Assembly: GCF_000424005.1 (NCBI RefSeq)
Contig: NZ_AUJB01000008.1
Location: forward strand, 62,001-126,000
Direction: 5' to 3'
DNA length: 64,000 nucleotides
Source: Pseudobutyrivibrio ruminis CF1b
GTDB taxonomy: Bacteria > Bacillota > Clostridia > Lachnospirales > Lachnospiraceae
Shown here: piece by piece, positions 1-7,065 of the stretch
Position numbering within the stretch: position 1 is the first letter of the stretch
Layout of the letters: every line of letters begins with the position of its first letter
The notes under the pieces: model-generated
Seen by the model: the letters and a program-made list of their open reading frames with translations, nothing else
The model's database searches: none
Told to the model about the DNA's origin: nothing
Translations under genes and position numbers: made by a program

Positions 1-2084
1 AGGTTATCGATCAGCTGGCAGGGGTGCTTCCAGATACAACAAGAGAGAACATTTCTCTTCCAAAGACTCTTTCAGGTGCAACTATCACCTGGAGCTCGGA
101 TACACCAGCTGTACTATCAAACGAGGGTGTAGTATCAGTTCCATCAGTAGATACAAAGGTAAAGCTTACAGCAACAATTACCTGCGGTGCCGAGTCTAGG
201 ACTGCAGAGTATGAGATAATGGTATACGATGGCCCACATATTATTGCAGGATATGATTTTGAAAATGTAGATGGGACAAGTGTTTCAGCTACTGGTGCCT
301 CAGTAGTAGGTGGAAATGCAACATTAATGGGAACAGCTTCTGTAATCAATGATGAGACTAGAGGGGAGGTCCTGAAAGTTGAGAATAGTGAAGGGAATAA
401 GCAGGTTAATTATTTATCTTTGCCAAACGACCTATTCAAGGACATTGATAAGTCTGGCTACACTGTAAGCATGTGGGTAAATATTGATGCTTCTACCTGG
501 GAGCACAGTGCTCTTTTTGAAGCAGATATGGTTTCAGGTGGTGCAGTTACAGGCAATTATCCTATGACAAGAATCGGTGCTAATCTGATAGGAAGAATCA
601 ATGCAAATGATTATTCTGACGCGGTTCCAGGAATTGCCTATGGAGAATTAACAGGTAAATGGCAGCTGGTAACATATACAGTGGATACAAAGGGTATCAA
701 GGTTTATTTAAATGGTAACCAGATTGTATACGACAAGAAGGATATCTCTAATTGCTTCAGTGGCAAAAATGCAGCAATTCAGAATGCTAATCATATAATG
801 GTTGGTGCAGGTGATATTTGGTCAGATGAGGATTGTAGAAATGCTTTATTTGATGATGTTCGTATATACGATACTGCACTGACAGCATCTGAGATAAGTA
901 GTCTTTATGATGCAACATATATGGATAATAAAGAAGATGAGCCAAAAGAGCCAGAGCATAAGGTTAAGCCTATAGCAGAGGAGGAGCCTGATGCAGAGGG
1001 AATGACAAAGGTTTACATTAGACTAGAGGACGATGAGTTCTATGAGGAAGCAAATGTATATGCTGTAGACGCTGATGGAAATCCAGTAGGTTTTGGTGAG
1101 GAACCAGGAAAAGCAATGGCTCACATAGGAAATGGCTGGTATTCAGTAAACGTTCCAAATGAACTTTTAGCTGCAGAGAATGAGGAAGATTTAAAGGAGG
1201 AAATCAAAGAAGAAATCAAAGTAGAAAGCAAGGAAGAAAATAAGGAAGATTCTGAAGATGCTGAGCAGGAAATATTAGATGCTGAGAGTGAGGAAACAAA
1301 GTCTGAGGAAATTCCAACAGAGGAAACAATTCTTGATAAAGTGGAAGAGGTTCTTGAGGAATTAGTAGATGAAATAAAATCAGCATTTTCTCCAATGGAG
1401 GTAAAAGCAGCTGAGTCTAATATTTTTGCAGATGGAGTGATATTAAGTGTCAATAATGGTAAGGGCTACAGTATAGTAGGTGCAAATTCATTATTTACTA
1501 TGGTAAGACCAAGTGCTGAAGAGCTTATGCAGGAGGAGTCAGAGGAACCTGCACATTCTGAGCCAGCTCCAGTACCACAGCCTGCAGCCGGCAATCAGAC
1601 TGCTCAGCCAGCGCCATCTAATCAGAACAGCTCATCTAATCAGAGCAGCTCATCAAGCTCAAATAGCGCATCTACCGCAGTGTCAGCTCAGCCTGCAGCT
1701 AATAATACAGTTACAACAGTTGCAGAAGCTCAGGTGCCATTAGCAGGTGACACTAAGATTGCTAGTAACAAGGCAAACAAGGTAACTAAGACTAAAGCAA
1801 CAAAGTCAACAACAGATACAACCGAAGAAAAACTCTCAGAAGAAGCAAACACAGAAGAGACAGAAGAAAATGATACTGCTGAAAACACAGAGGAAGCTTC
1901 AGTGGCTTCCGGGGAGTCAGAAAAGTCAGTAACAGAGGAAGCTATTGAGGATGAGGAGGTAGCAAAAGCTGCCCTTGAAGAGGAGATAAACTCAAATGGT
2001 TTTGGAATTGTCCCTATAGTAATAATAATCTTAATAGCCTTCGGTGGTGCTACAACAGCTTACTTACTTAGAAAAAATAAATAA
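1..2084 (+). CDS. Membrane-anchored surface protein with Ig-like and LamG domains (5' partial)
   Basis: The frame is open to the left edge, so the N-terminus, probably including a catalytic domain, lies outside the window. What remains is an Ig-like module of the type found in Lachnospiraceae glycoside hydrolases (to about nt 230), then a LamG/concanavalin-like jelly-roll (about nt 240-920, ending in a typical LFDDVRIYD segment), an acidic Glu-rich linker (about nt 1180-1380), a Ser/Gln/Pro/Ala-rich low-complexity stretch and a single C-terminal transmembrane helix followed by RKNK. This is the architecture of a cell-surface polysaccharide-degrading enzyme held by a membrane anchor and not by sortase. 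The catalytic family (GH43-like is common for this architecture) cannot be decided from the visible part. A hairpin terminator follows. Confidence 0.75.
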   Translation, partial: VIDQLAGVLPDTTRENISLPKTLSGATITWSSDTPAVLSNEGVVSVPSVDTKVKLTATITCGAESRTAEYEIMVYDGPHIIAGYDFENVDGTSVSATGASVVGGNATLMGTASVINDETRGEVLKVENSEGNKQVNYLSLPNDLFKDIDKSGYTVSMWVNIDASTWEHSALFEADMVSGGAVTGNYPMTRIGANLIGRINANDYSDAVPGIAYGELTGKWQLVTYTVDTKGIKVYLNGNQIVYDKKDISNCFSGKNAAIQNANHIMVGAGDIWSDEDCRNALFDDVRIYDTALTASEISSLYDATYMDNKEDEPKEPEHKVKPIAEEEPDAEGMTKVYIRLEDDEFYEEANVYAVDADGNPVGFGEEPGKAMAHIGNGWYSVNVPNELLAAENEEDLKEEIKEEIKVESKEENKEDSEDAEQEILDAESEETKSEEIPTEETILDKVEEVLEELVDEIKSAFSPMEVKAAESNIFADGVILSVNNGKGYSIVGANSLFTMVRPSAEELMQEESEEPAHSEPAPVPQPAAGNQTAQPAPSNQNSSSNQSSSSSSNSASTAVSAQPAANNTVTTVAEAQVPLAGDTKIASNKANKVTKTKATKSTTDTTEEKLSEEANTEETEENDTAENTEEASVASGESEKSVTEEAIEDEEVAKAALEEEINSNGFGIVPIVIIILIAFGGATTAYLLRKNK

Positions 2085-2099
2085 TCCCTCATGGAAAAA

Positions 2100-2123
2100 G
2101 GCACAGGTCGTTTGACCTGTGCC
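2100..2123. terminator. Bidirectional intrinsic terminator between convergent genes
   Basis: A perfect 10-bp stem (GGCACAGGTC / GACCTGTGCC) with a GTTT loop lies 15 nt after the stop of the surface protein and 10 nt from the end of the convergent nucleotidase gene. The T-tract is weak on the plus strand; on the minus strand the stem is followed by TTTTTCC. Confidence 0.75.
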
Positions 2124-2132
2124 ATTCCTGCT

Positions 2133-2729
2133 TTATTTCACTAATTCTCTAATAGTTTTCCAGTCTATACATCTGTGATAGTTATCATTTGGAAGTTCTG
2201 TATTGCGATTCCATGGGCGGTCAAAGACCATTACCTTTAGATCTGGTAAATGATCAAAAAATTTGAACGCAAGAGGTGAATCCTCTATAGCATAATCAAA
2301 GTGCATCTTATAATACTCTTCCAGCTTTAAGCTAAATTCACTGTCCTTGATAAAGCTGTCACGTCCATATTTATCGAGACAGTAGAGCTTTACTCGTTGA
2401 AGGTTATGTTCGTCAAGCCACTGACGTGAAGCCTCATAGGCGCTGTATGGCCTGCCTGTGATTATAGATACATTATGGCCTTCATCCAGCCACCTATTAA
2501 TTGTTTCAGAAGCACCAGGTGTCTCCTCATAAGTTAAAAGCACTTCAGGAGTATGGGCCTTTATCATCATTTCCTGATACTGCTCCTCAGTCAATGAAAA
2601 GGACTTCTGTAAGTTGAAAAACTGTATATTCTCGTAAGGTACATCCGTATCAAACATTTCCTTCACAAGCCCTGAAAAGTGAAGGGCAGTCTCACAAAGA
2701 CAATCGTCAAAATCTACGTAAATATTCAT
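2133..2729 (-). CDS. HAD-superfamily 5'-nucleotidase (NT5C type)
   Basis: A 198-residue soluble HAD phosphatase. Motif I is VDFDDC with the nucleophile and acid aspartates at residues 6 and 8. Motif II is the ITGRP segment and motif IV is the FDYAIEDSPLAF segment. Length and motifs fit the 5'(3')-deoxyribonucleotidase-like family, which dephosphorylates nucleoside monophosphates. It stands alone, transcribed away from the sulfur island, and its start lies next to the regulatory module at 2786-2892. The exact substrate cannot be read from the sequence. Confidence 0.75.
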   Translation of the reverse strand: MNIYVDFDDCLCETALHFSGLVKEMFDTDVPYENIQFFNLQKSFSLTEEQYQEMMIKAHTPEVLLTYEETPGASETINRWLDEGHNVSIITGRPYSAYEASRQWLDEHNLQRVKLYCLDKYGRDSFIKDSEFSLKLEEYYKMHFDYAIEDSPLAFKFFDHLPDLKVMVFDRPWNRNTELPNDNYHRCIDWKTIRELVK

Positions 2730-2785
2730 GTGCGTTCTCCATTTGTCAGTTTAATAGCATCACAATGATACCATAACATTCCATA

Positions 2786-2806
2786 GCTATAAACTCATTT
2801 TATAGC
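2786..2806. repeat. AGCTATAAA-type stem-loop, copy 1
   Basis: GCTATAAA pairs with TTTATAGC, followed by CGGCTCTAATTTTC. It belongs to a family of dispersed stem-loops in this window (also near 17948, 19061, 27743, 33374, 46834 and 58363) that share the AGCCAGCTAT core. Here it lies 32 nt upstream of a -35 box and may end upstream transcription. Confidence 0.7.
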
Positions 2807-2837
2807 CGGCTCTAATTTTCTTTAGTAACTAGGAGTA

Positions 2838-2892
2838 TTGACTTATATAGGGGGCGTCGCATATAATCCTATCAACCTAGTAAGTGAGTAGG
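2838..2892 (+). promoter_or_regulatory. Sigma-A promoter with Rrf2-type operator, leader/metK/nif-like operon
   Basis: -35 TTGACT at 2838-2843, an 18-bp spacer and -10 TATAAT at 2862-2867. A palindromic operator follows at once (2868-2892): outer arm CCTAT, inner arm ACCTA, centre G, inner arm TAAGT, outer arm GTAGG. The operator covers the expected transcription start, so bound protein would block initiation. The same arrangement recurs at 19119 and 27802. The Rrf2 protein encoded at 57855 is the likely ligand. Confidence 0.75.
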
Positions 2893-2935
2893 AAATAAAA
2901 ATACTTACAAAAATTATTTGAAAGGAACAGACTAA

Positions 2936-3073
2936 ATGAGAACAACAATTTCTACAGCTATGATGAATACTTGTATGTGTAAGGCCTGCTGTCAGACTTC
3001 TATTTGTTGTACTTGTAAAACAGTCTGTATGAATAAAACTAAAAAAGATATAGGCAAAAGCAATAGGTTTTAA
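2936..3073 (+). CDS. Cysteine-rich leader peptide (45 aa)
   Basis: An ORF with an AAAGGA ribosome binding site 9 nt upstream of its ATG lies between the Rrf2-controlled promoter and an intrinsic terminator. Eight of 45 residues are Cys, clustered at residues 13-31 as CMCKACC, CCTC and a final C; the C-terminal part is Lys-rich. Position and composition fit a regulatory leader peptide whose translation senses Cys-tRNA supply, as in classical amino acid attenuation. I infer this function. Alternatives are a small metal- or thiol-binding protein or a ribosomal peptide precursor, but no maturation gene is adjacent. The Cys codons lie 80 nt or more from the terminator, which is far for textbook attenuation. 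Confidence 0.65.
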   Translation: MRTTISTAMMNTCMCKACCQTSICCTCKTVCMNKTKKDIGKSNRF

Positions 3074-3104
3074 AATATCGTATATACGAATTGATTCTTT
3101 TAAG

Positions 3105-3150
3105 AAGACTTAAGACCAAAGCTTTTAGCTAAGGACCTTAAGTCTTTTTT
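3105..3150 (+). terminator. Leader terminator/attenuator
   Basis: AAGACTTAAG (3105-3114) pairs with CTTAAGTCTT (3137-3146), ending in a six-T run at 3145-3150. It lies 31 nt after the Cys-rich leader ORF and directly before the tRNA-like element. AGACTT at 2994-2999, inside the Cys codon region, is complementary to AAGTCT at 3140-3145 and could compete with the stem. The competing pairing is only six bases and is speculative. Confidence 0.7.
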
Positions 3151-3221
3151 GGTGTCATAGCCGCTGGAAAGGCATAGGCGAGGCATCGCTGAAGTTGGTG
3201 GTTCGAATCCATCTGGCACCA
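3151..3221 (+). tRNA. Atypical tRNA-like element (possibly tRNA-Cys-derived)
   Basis: A tRNA-shaped sequence starts right after the leader terminator. The acceptor stem is GGTGTCA (3151-3157) with TGGCACC (3214-3220) and discriminator A3221. There is a 3-bp D-stem GCC/GGC with a GG-containing loop, and a canonical T-arm whose loop is TTCGAAT (3202-3208) on a 5-bp stem with one G-T pair. The anticodon arm is abnormal: the best fold is GGCGA/TCGCT enclosing only four bases, GGCA, which include GCA (the Cys anticodon), and three bases join it to the D-stem. No CCA is encoded. It could be a degenerate tRNA, or a tRNA mimic with a regulatory role in this sulfur operon. An ordinary translating tRNA looks unlikely. 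Confidence 0.55.
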
Positions 3222-3242
3222 GTGAGGGTGAAAGGAGAGAAA

Positions 3243-3386
3243 ATGGCAGAAGTAAAAGAAGTAACTGAAAATCAACTGGCAAAAATCAAAGATTACATCG
3301 AGTCCATAAAATATGGCTCCGTAAACATCATCATTCAGGATGGCAAAATCATCCAGATAGACAAAAGTGAAAAAATAAGGCTATAA
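3243..3386 (+). CDS. yezD: YezD family small protein (DUF2292)
   Basis: A 47-residue protein with an AAAGGAGA ribosome binding site 4-11 nt upstream of ATG 3243. The core (an N-terminal helix, then YGSVNIIIQDGKIIQIDKSEK) is the YezD/DUF2292 fold: a short helix followed by two beta strands. Members of the family are small soluble proteins often encoded with sulfate and cysteine assimilation genes, but their biochemical role is not settled. It lies between the tRNA-like element and the CUGAC leader before metK. An earlier in-frame ATG at 3195 lies inside the tRNA-like sequence and lacks a ribosome binding site, so it was not used. Confidence 0.8.
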   Translation: MAEVKEVTENQLAKIKDYIESIKYGSVNIIIQDGKIIQIDKSEKIRL

Positions 3387-3401
3387 AGAAAAGATTTAGA
3401 A

Positions 3402-3467
3402 CTGACTAGACAACTAGAGGTTCAGGAACACGGTTTCATTCGCTGTGCTCTTGAGCCTCTTTTTTTC
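3402..3467 (+). promoter_or_regulatory. CUGAC-hairpin-terminator leader, copy A (before metK)
   Basis: CTGAC (3402-3406) runs into a CTAG-ACAA-CTAG hairpin (3406-3417). Its last two bases also start the base of an intrinsic terminator, AGAGGTTCA pairing with TGAGCCTCT and seven T. The two structures therefore compete for AG at 3416-3417. Three more copies (9802, 15242, 16602) keep the layout with compensatory changes in the first stem, which supports a real RNA element. The ligand is unknown; a SAM- or methionine-related signal is suggested only by the metK context. Confidence 0.65.
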
Positions 3468-3507
3468 TATAAAAAACAAAAAAGAAACAAAAGGAGAAAA
3501 AAAGAAC

Positions 3508-4752
3508 ATGGGAAAGTTATTCACATCAGAATCAGTAACAGAAGGACATCCAGACAAAATTGCAGACCAAATTTCTGATGCAATCCTTGATGAGCTACTT
3601 GCTCAGGATCCATATTCTAGAGTCGCTGCTGAGACAACAGTGGCAACAGGACTAGCTCTTGTTGTAGGAGAGATTACAACAAAGGCTTATGTGGACATTG
3701 CAAAGGTTGCTAAGGAAACAATCAGAGAGATTGGTTATGTAAATAACGTTGATGGATATAATGCAGATTCAATTGCAGTACTTACATCAATTGATGAGCA
3801 GTCAGCAGATATTGCACTTGGAGTTGATAAGGCATTTGAATCAAAACAGGAAGGAGTGACGGAAGATTTTGGAACAGGAGCAGGTGACCAGGGAATCATT
3901 TTTGGATACGCGACCGATGAGACACCAGAATATTTACCACCAGCTATTTCGTTTGCTCATCGTCTTACTAGACAACTTACAAAGGTTCGAAAGGATGGAA
4001 CACTTCCATACCTTAGACCAGATGGAAAATCACAGGTAACTGTGGAATTTGCAGAGGATGGACAGACTGTAAAGAGAGTACATACCATCGTAATTTCAAC
4101 ACAGCATGCAGAGGATGTAACTCTTGAGCAGATTCGTAAAGACGTAATTGAATACGTCATAAAGCCGGTAATTCCAGAAGAACTCCTAGACGAAAACACC
4201 ATATATTATGTAAATCCAACTGGAAGATTTGTTATCGGTGGTCCACAGGGAGATGCAGGACTGACAGGACGTAAGATCATCGTGGATACCTATGGTGGCA
4301 CAGGTCGTCACGGCGGCGGTGCTTTCTCAGGAAAGGATCCAACAAAGGTTGACCGTTCTGCAGCCTACGCAGCTCGCTGGGTGGCAAAGAATCTTGTGGC
4401 TGCAGGATTAGCTAAGAGACTTGAAGTAGAGCTTGCATACGCAATCGGCGTAGCAAAGCCAGTATCAATTGCCGTAGACACATTTGGAACAGGAGTGATT
4501 GATGATGAAAAAATTGTTGAAATTATTGAAAGAGTATTTGATCTCAGACCAGCAGCAATCATCGATGCCCTTAATCTTCGTAGGCCAATCTACAAGCAGA
4601 CTGCTGCTTATGGACATTTCGGCAGGACCGATGTGGACTTACCTTGGGAGCATTTAGATAAGGTGGAGGAGATAAAGAGCTACCTTAATGAGATAAAAGT
4701 TGATTTGGCTGTTCAGTATATTTCTGAGGCAAAGGAAGCAGTACAAGCATAA
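3508..4752 (+). CDS. metK: S-adenosylmethionine synthase
   Basis: Makes SAM from ATP and methionine in the cytosol. The 414-residue length is close to other MetK proteins. Signature segments are [13 protein letters not shown] at the N-terminus, GAGDQGI, and the [22 protein letters not shown] loop region near the middle, written here by its ends: it begins GGTGRHG and ends KVDRS. ATG 3508 has an AAGGAGA site 11 nt upstream; longer in-frame starts overlap the terminator and were rejected. The gene leads a run that contains two radical SAM enzymes and an MTA/SAH nucleosidase, so it probably supplies SAM to that pathway. The leader at 3402 suggests transcription attenuation. Confidence 0.97.
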   Translation: MGKLFTSESVTEGHPDKIADQISDAILDELLAQDPYSRVAAETTVATGLALVVGEITTKAYVDIAKVAKETIREIGYVNNVDGYNADSIAVLTSIDEQSADIALGVDKAFESKQEGVTEDFGTGAGDQGIIFGYATDETPEYLPPAISFAHRLTRQLTKVRKDGTLPYLRPDGKSQVTVEFAEDGQTVKRVHTIVISTQHAEDVTLEQIRKDVIEYVIKPVIPEELLDENTIYYVNPTGRFVIGGPQGDAGLTGRKIIVDTYGGTGRHGGGAFSGKDPTKVDRSAAYAARWVAKNLVAAGLAKRLEVELAYAIGVAKPVSIAVDTFGTGVIDDEKIVEIIERVFDLRPAAIIDALNLRRPIYKQTAAYGHFGRTDVDLPWEHLDKVEEIKSYLNEIKVDLAVQYISEAKEAVQA

Positions 4753-4769
4753 GGAAGGTATAAGGAAAA

Positions 4770-5645
4770 ATGGCAGAGAAAATCGGAAAACATATCGCTA
4801 TCTATGGCAAGGGTGGAATTGGAAAATCTACAACAACATCAAATATTAGTGCAGCACTTGCAGAGGCTGGATATAGAGTAATTCAGATTGGATGTGATCC
4901 AAAGAGTGATTCAACAAACACACTTCGTGGAAATAACTACCTTCCAACTGTTCTTGATAGCTTAAGAGAAGGTAATAAAATCCATCTTGATGATATTTCT
5001 GTAAAGGGATTTGGCGGAGTACTCTGTATTGAATCAGGCGGACCAGTTCCAGGTGTTGGCTGTGCAGGACGAGGAATCAATGCAGCTGTAAATCTTCTTC
5101 AGGAGCTCAATCTTTTTGAAGAGTTCAAGCCAGACTACGTTCTTTATGATGTACTTGGCGACGTTGTATGTGGTGGTTTTGCAGTTCCAATCAGAGATGG
5201 AATTACGGACAGAGCTTACGTTGTATCATCTTCAGATTTCATGGCTTTATATGCTGCTAACAATCTTTTCAAGGCCATTAATAAATATGCCCCTACAGGT
5301 GGTGCAAAGCTTGGTGGTGTTATTGCAAATAGTATGAAGCCTGGATACCATCGTGAAATCGTAGAGGATTTTGTAGCAAAGACTGGTACAAGCATTGCAG
5401 GATACGTAAATCGTTCTATCGATGTACAGCAGTCAGAGCTTTATGGTAAGACTGTTATTGAGGCTAAGCCTAATAGTGCGCAGGCTGATATTTATAGAAA
5501 TCTTGCCAAGTACATTGCGGAAAATGAGAATCTTGTGGTTCCTAATCCGCTTGGTTCTGCAGAGCTTAGAGACTGGGCAAGAAACTGGGGAGATCGTATT
5601 TACGATATTGAAAGCGGAGTGGTAGGCGTCGCAGAAGCAATTTAG
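4770..5645 (+). CDS. Nitrogenase reductase-like (NifH/BchL family) ATPase
   Basis: A 291-residue P-loop Fe protein. Walker A is GKGGIGKST at residues 13-21, the DxxGD switch is at 127-131, and the two Cys that bridge the homodimer [4Fe-4S] cluster are Cys98 (GVGCAGRG) and Cys134 (DVVCGG). All residues needed for ATP-dependent electron transfer are present. By family knowledge it reduces the component-1 partners encoded 25 nt downstream (5671, 7066). The cluster has no nifENB or molybdenum genes, so nitrogen fixation is not its role. The sulfur-operon promoter, metK upstream and the ABC transporter downstream point to a reductase acting on a sulfur compound; the substrate is unknown. Confidence 0.93.
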   Translation: MAEKIGKHIAIYGKGGIGKSTTTSNISAALAEAGYRVIQIGCDPKSDSTNTLRGNNYLPTVLDSLREGNKIHLDDISVKGFGGVLCIESGGPVPGVGCAGRGINAAVNLLQELNLFEEFKPDYVLYDVLGDVVCGGFAVPIRDGITDRAYVVSSSDFMALYAANNLFKAINKYAPTGGAKLGGVIANSMKPGYHREIVEDFVAKTGTSIAGYVNRSIDVQQSELYGKTVIEAKPNSAQADIYRNLAKYIAENENLVVPNPLGSAELRDWARNWGDRIYDIESGVVGVAEAI

Positions 5646-5670
5646 TACCCCAGAAAGGAGAACGAGAAGT

Positions 5671-7065
5671 ATGAGTTCTATAGATGATAGAAAAGCATTA
5701 ACAAGAGAAAAACGTCTTAGCTCTCTTAGTCATTTTCATGGAACACTGGAAGGACTGATTGATGAAACCTCTGGAGAAGAGATAAAGCAGAGAATCAGAA
5801 CCTTCTCACAAATACATGATGATGAAACTATCTATGCATTTGATGTTCTTTCAAAGATTGAGGATGCTGCGATTATAGTAAATGGCTCAGTGGGATGTGG
5901 TGCTCTTGGAATATCTCAGTCTAATGTAAAGGACTTTAGCTGGTACTCTACAAATCTTGTTGAGAGGGACACAATACTTGGCGGTGATGATAAGCTTAGA
6001 GAAGCTATTTTAAGAGCCTACGAAGAGAAGCATCCAAAGGTGATATTAATTATTGGTACACCGGTTGTAGCCATAAATAATGATGATATTAATTCGGTTA
6101 TTTTGGAGCTTGAGGATGAGATAGGTATTCCTATTATAAGCATTTATACAGATGGTTTTAAGACCAAGACTCCAGTCACAGGCTACGATATCGTGACACA
6201 CAGCTTGTTAAAATATCTGATTTCTAAAAATGTTGAGCTTAAGGATAACTTCATTAATATAATTTCATTTTCGGAAGACATCGAAGACGTGGCAGCTATA
6301 GCCGAAATTTTCCATGAGCTTGATATTAAATTCCAGGTGATTCCTAGATTCTCAAGCGTAGAGGAAATCAGAAGAGCATCAAGAGCGAGAGCCTCAGTTG
6401 TTCTTAATCCAGAAGAGGGAGACTATCTGGCAAGAGAGCTTGAGGAGCTTTACGAGATACCTTATATAGAGACAGAAGCGCCAATAGGATTTAGAGGAAC
6501 AAAGAATTTTCTACTCAAGATTGCAGCATTCTTAAATATAGAACAGGAAGTTGTTGATTATATCGAGAAGGTAGAGTCTGAGCTTGCTCAGGCAGTTGTA
6601 AAGGATGTGCTTGGAGATAGAAAAATCTTCATAGACGCATCACTTAGCAGGGTGCCGGCATATGCAAGATTATTCACTAATTTAGGTGGAGAAGTGGTAG
6701 GTTTTTCATCACCATTTGTGGATTTAGAGAATAGAAAGCAGCTTAAAAGACTGGATTTTCTACAGAAAAACACAGTTGCAATCATTGGAAATGGCCAGCA
6801 GTTTGAAAAGGCAAATGAATTATCAAAAAATCAGATAGATATTTTCTTCAGTGAAAATTCAGGAAGTTCATTTGCTACGGATGAGGGCGCTGTAGTTATT
6901 TCTACAAAGAATAAGGTAACTTACGGCTTTAAGGGAGTTGAAGTTATTGTTAATTCAATCAGGAAGGTAATTGGTTTCCAAAATAAATACAGACAGAATA
7001 GCAGTTATAAGGATAGCTGGAAGAAACGAAGTGGAAACTGGTATGTAAAGCAGGAGGTAAGTTAG
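5671..7065 (+). CDS. Nitrogenase component 1-like subunit with a single cysteine
   Basis: A 464-residue protein of the NifD/NifK/BchN/BchB superfamily with a good AGAAAGGAG site. It has exactly one Cys, Cys76 (VGCGALG). The segment IIGTPVVAINNDDI occupies the place of the family's CP...GDDI motif but has Thr where Cys would be. No candidate Cys/His pair for an M-cluster was seen. With the three-Cys partner encoded immediately downstream it could supply the fourth ligand of one [4Fe-4S] cluster, as one subunit does in the chlorophyll-pathway reductases. The stop codon touches the next start (7065/7066), so translation is probably coupled. Function inferred; substrate unknown. Confidence 0.85.
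   Translation: MSSIDDRKALTREKRLSSLSHFHGTLEGLIDETSGEEIKQRIRTFSQIHDDETIYAFDVLSKIEDAAIIVNGSVGCGALGISQSNVKDFSWYSTNLVERDTILGGDDKLREAILRAYEEKHPKVILIIGTPVVAINNDDINSVILELEDEIGIPIISIYTDGFKTKTPVTGYDIVTHSLLKYLISKNVELKDNFINIISFSEDIEDVAAIAEIFHELDIKFQVIPRFSSVEEIRRASRARASVVLNPEEGDYLARELEELYEIPYIETEAPIGFRGTKNFLLKIAAFLNIEQEVVDYIEKVESELAQAVVKDVLGDRKIFIDASLSRVPAYARLFTNLGGEVVGFSSPFVDLENRKQLKRLDFLQKNTVAIIGNGQQFEKANELSKNQIDIFFSENSGSSFATDEGAVVISTKNKVTYGFKGVEVIVNSIRKVIGFQNKYRQNSSYKDSWKKRSGNWYVKQEVS

Noticed and set aside
1121-1453. Antisense ORF in the surface protein gene
   Set aside because: It is the Ser-rich mirror of the Glu-rich repeat on the plus strand, with no start signals.
2936-3073. SCIFF-type peptide precursor (six Cys in about 45 residues)
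   Set aside because: Cys count and spacing differ, and no SCIFF-maturing radical SAM enzyme follows; the terminator and operon position favour a leader peptide.
3090-3221. T-box riboswitch before yezD/metK
   Set aside because: No AGGGTGGNACC-like T-box sequence or specifier loop was seen; the tRNA-shaped element is itself tRNA-like and not a tRNA-binding leader.
3402-3467. Known SAM-I (S-box) riboswitch before metK
   Set aside because: The element is about 65 nt and has none of the S-box core segments; the small CUGAC hairpin is a different design.
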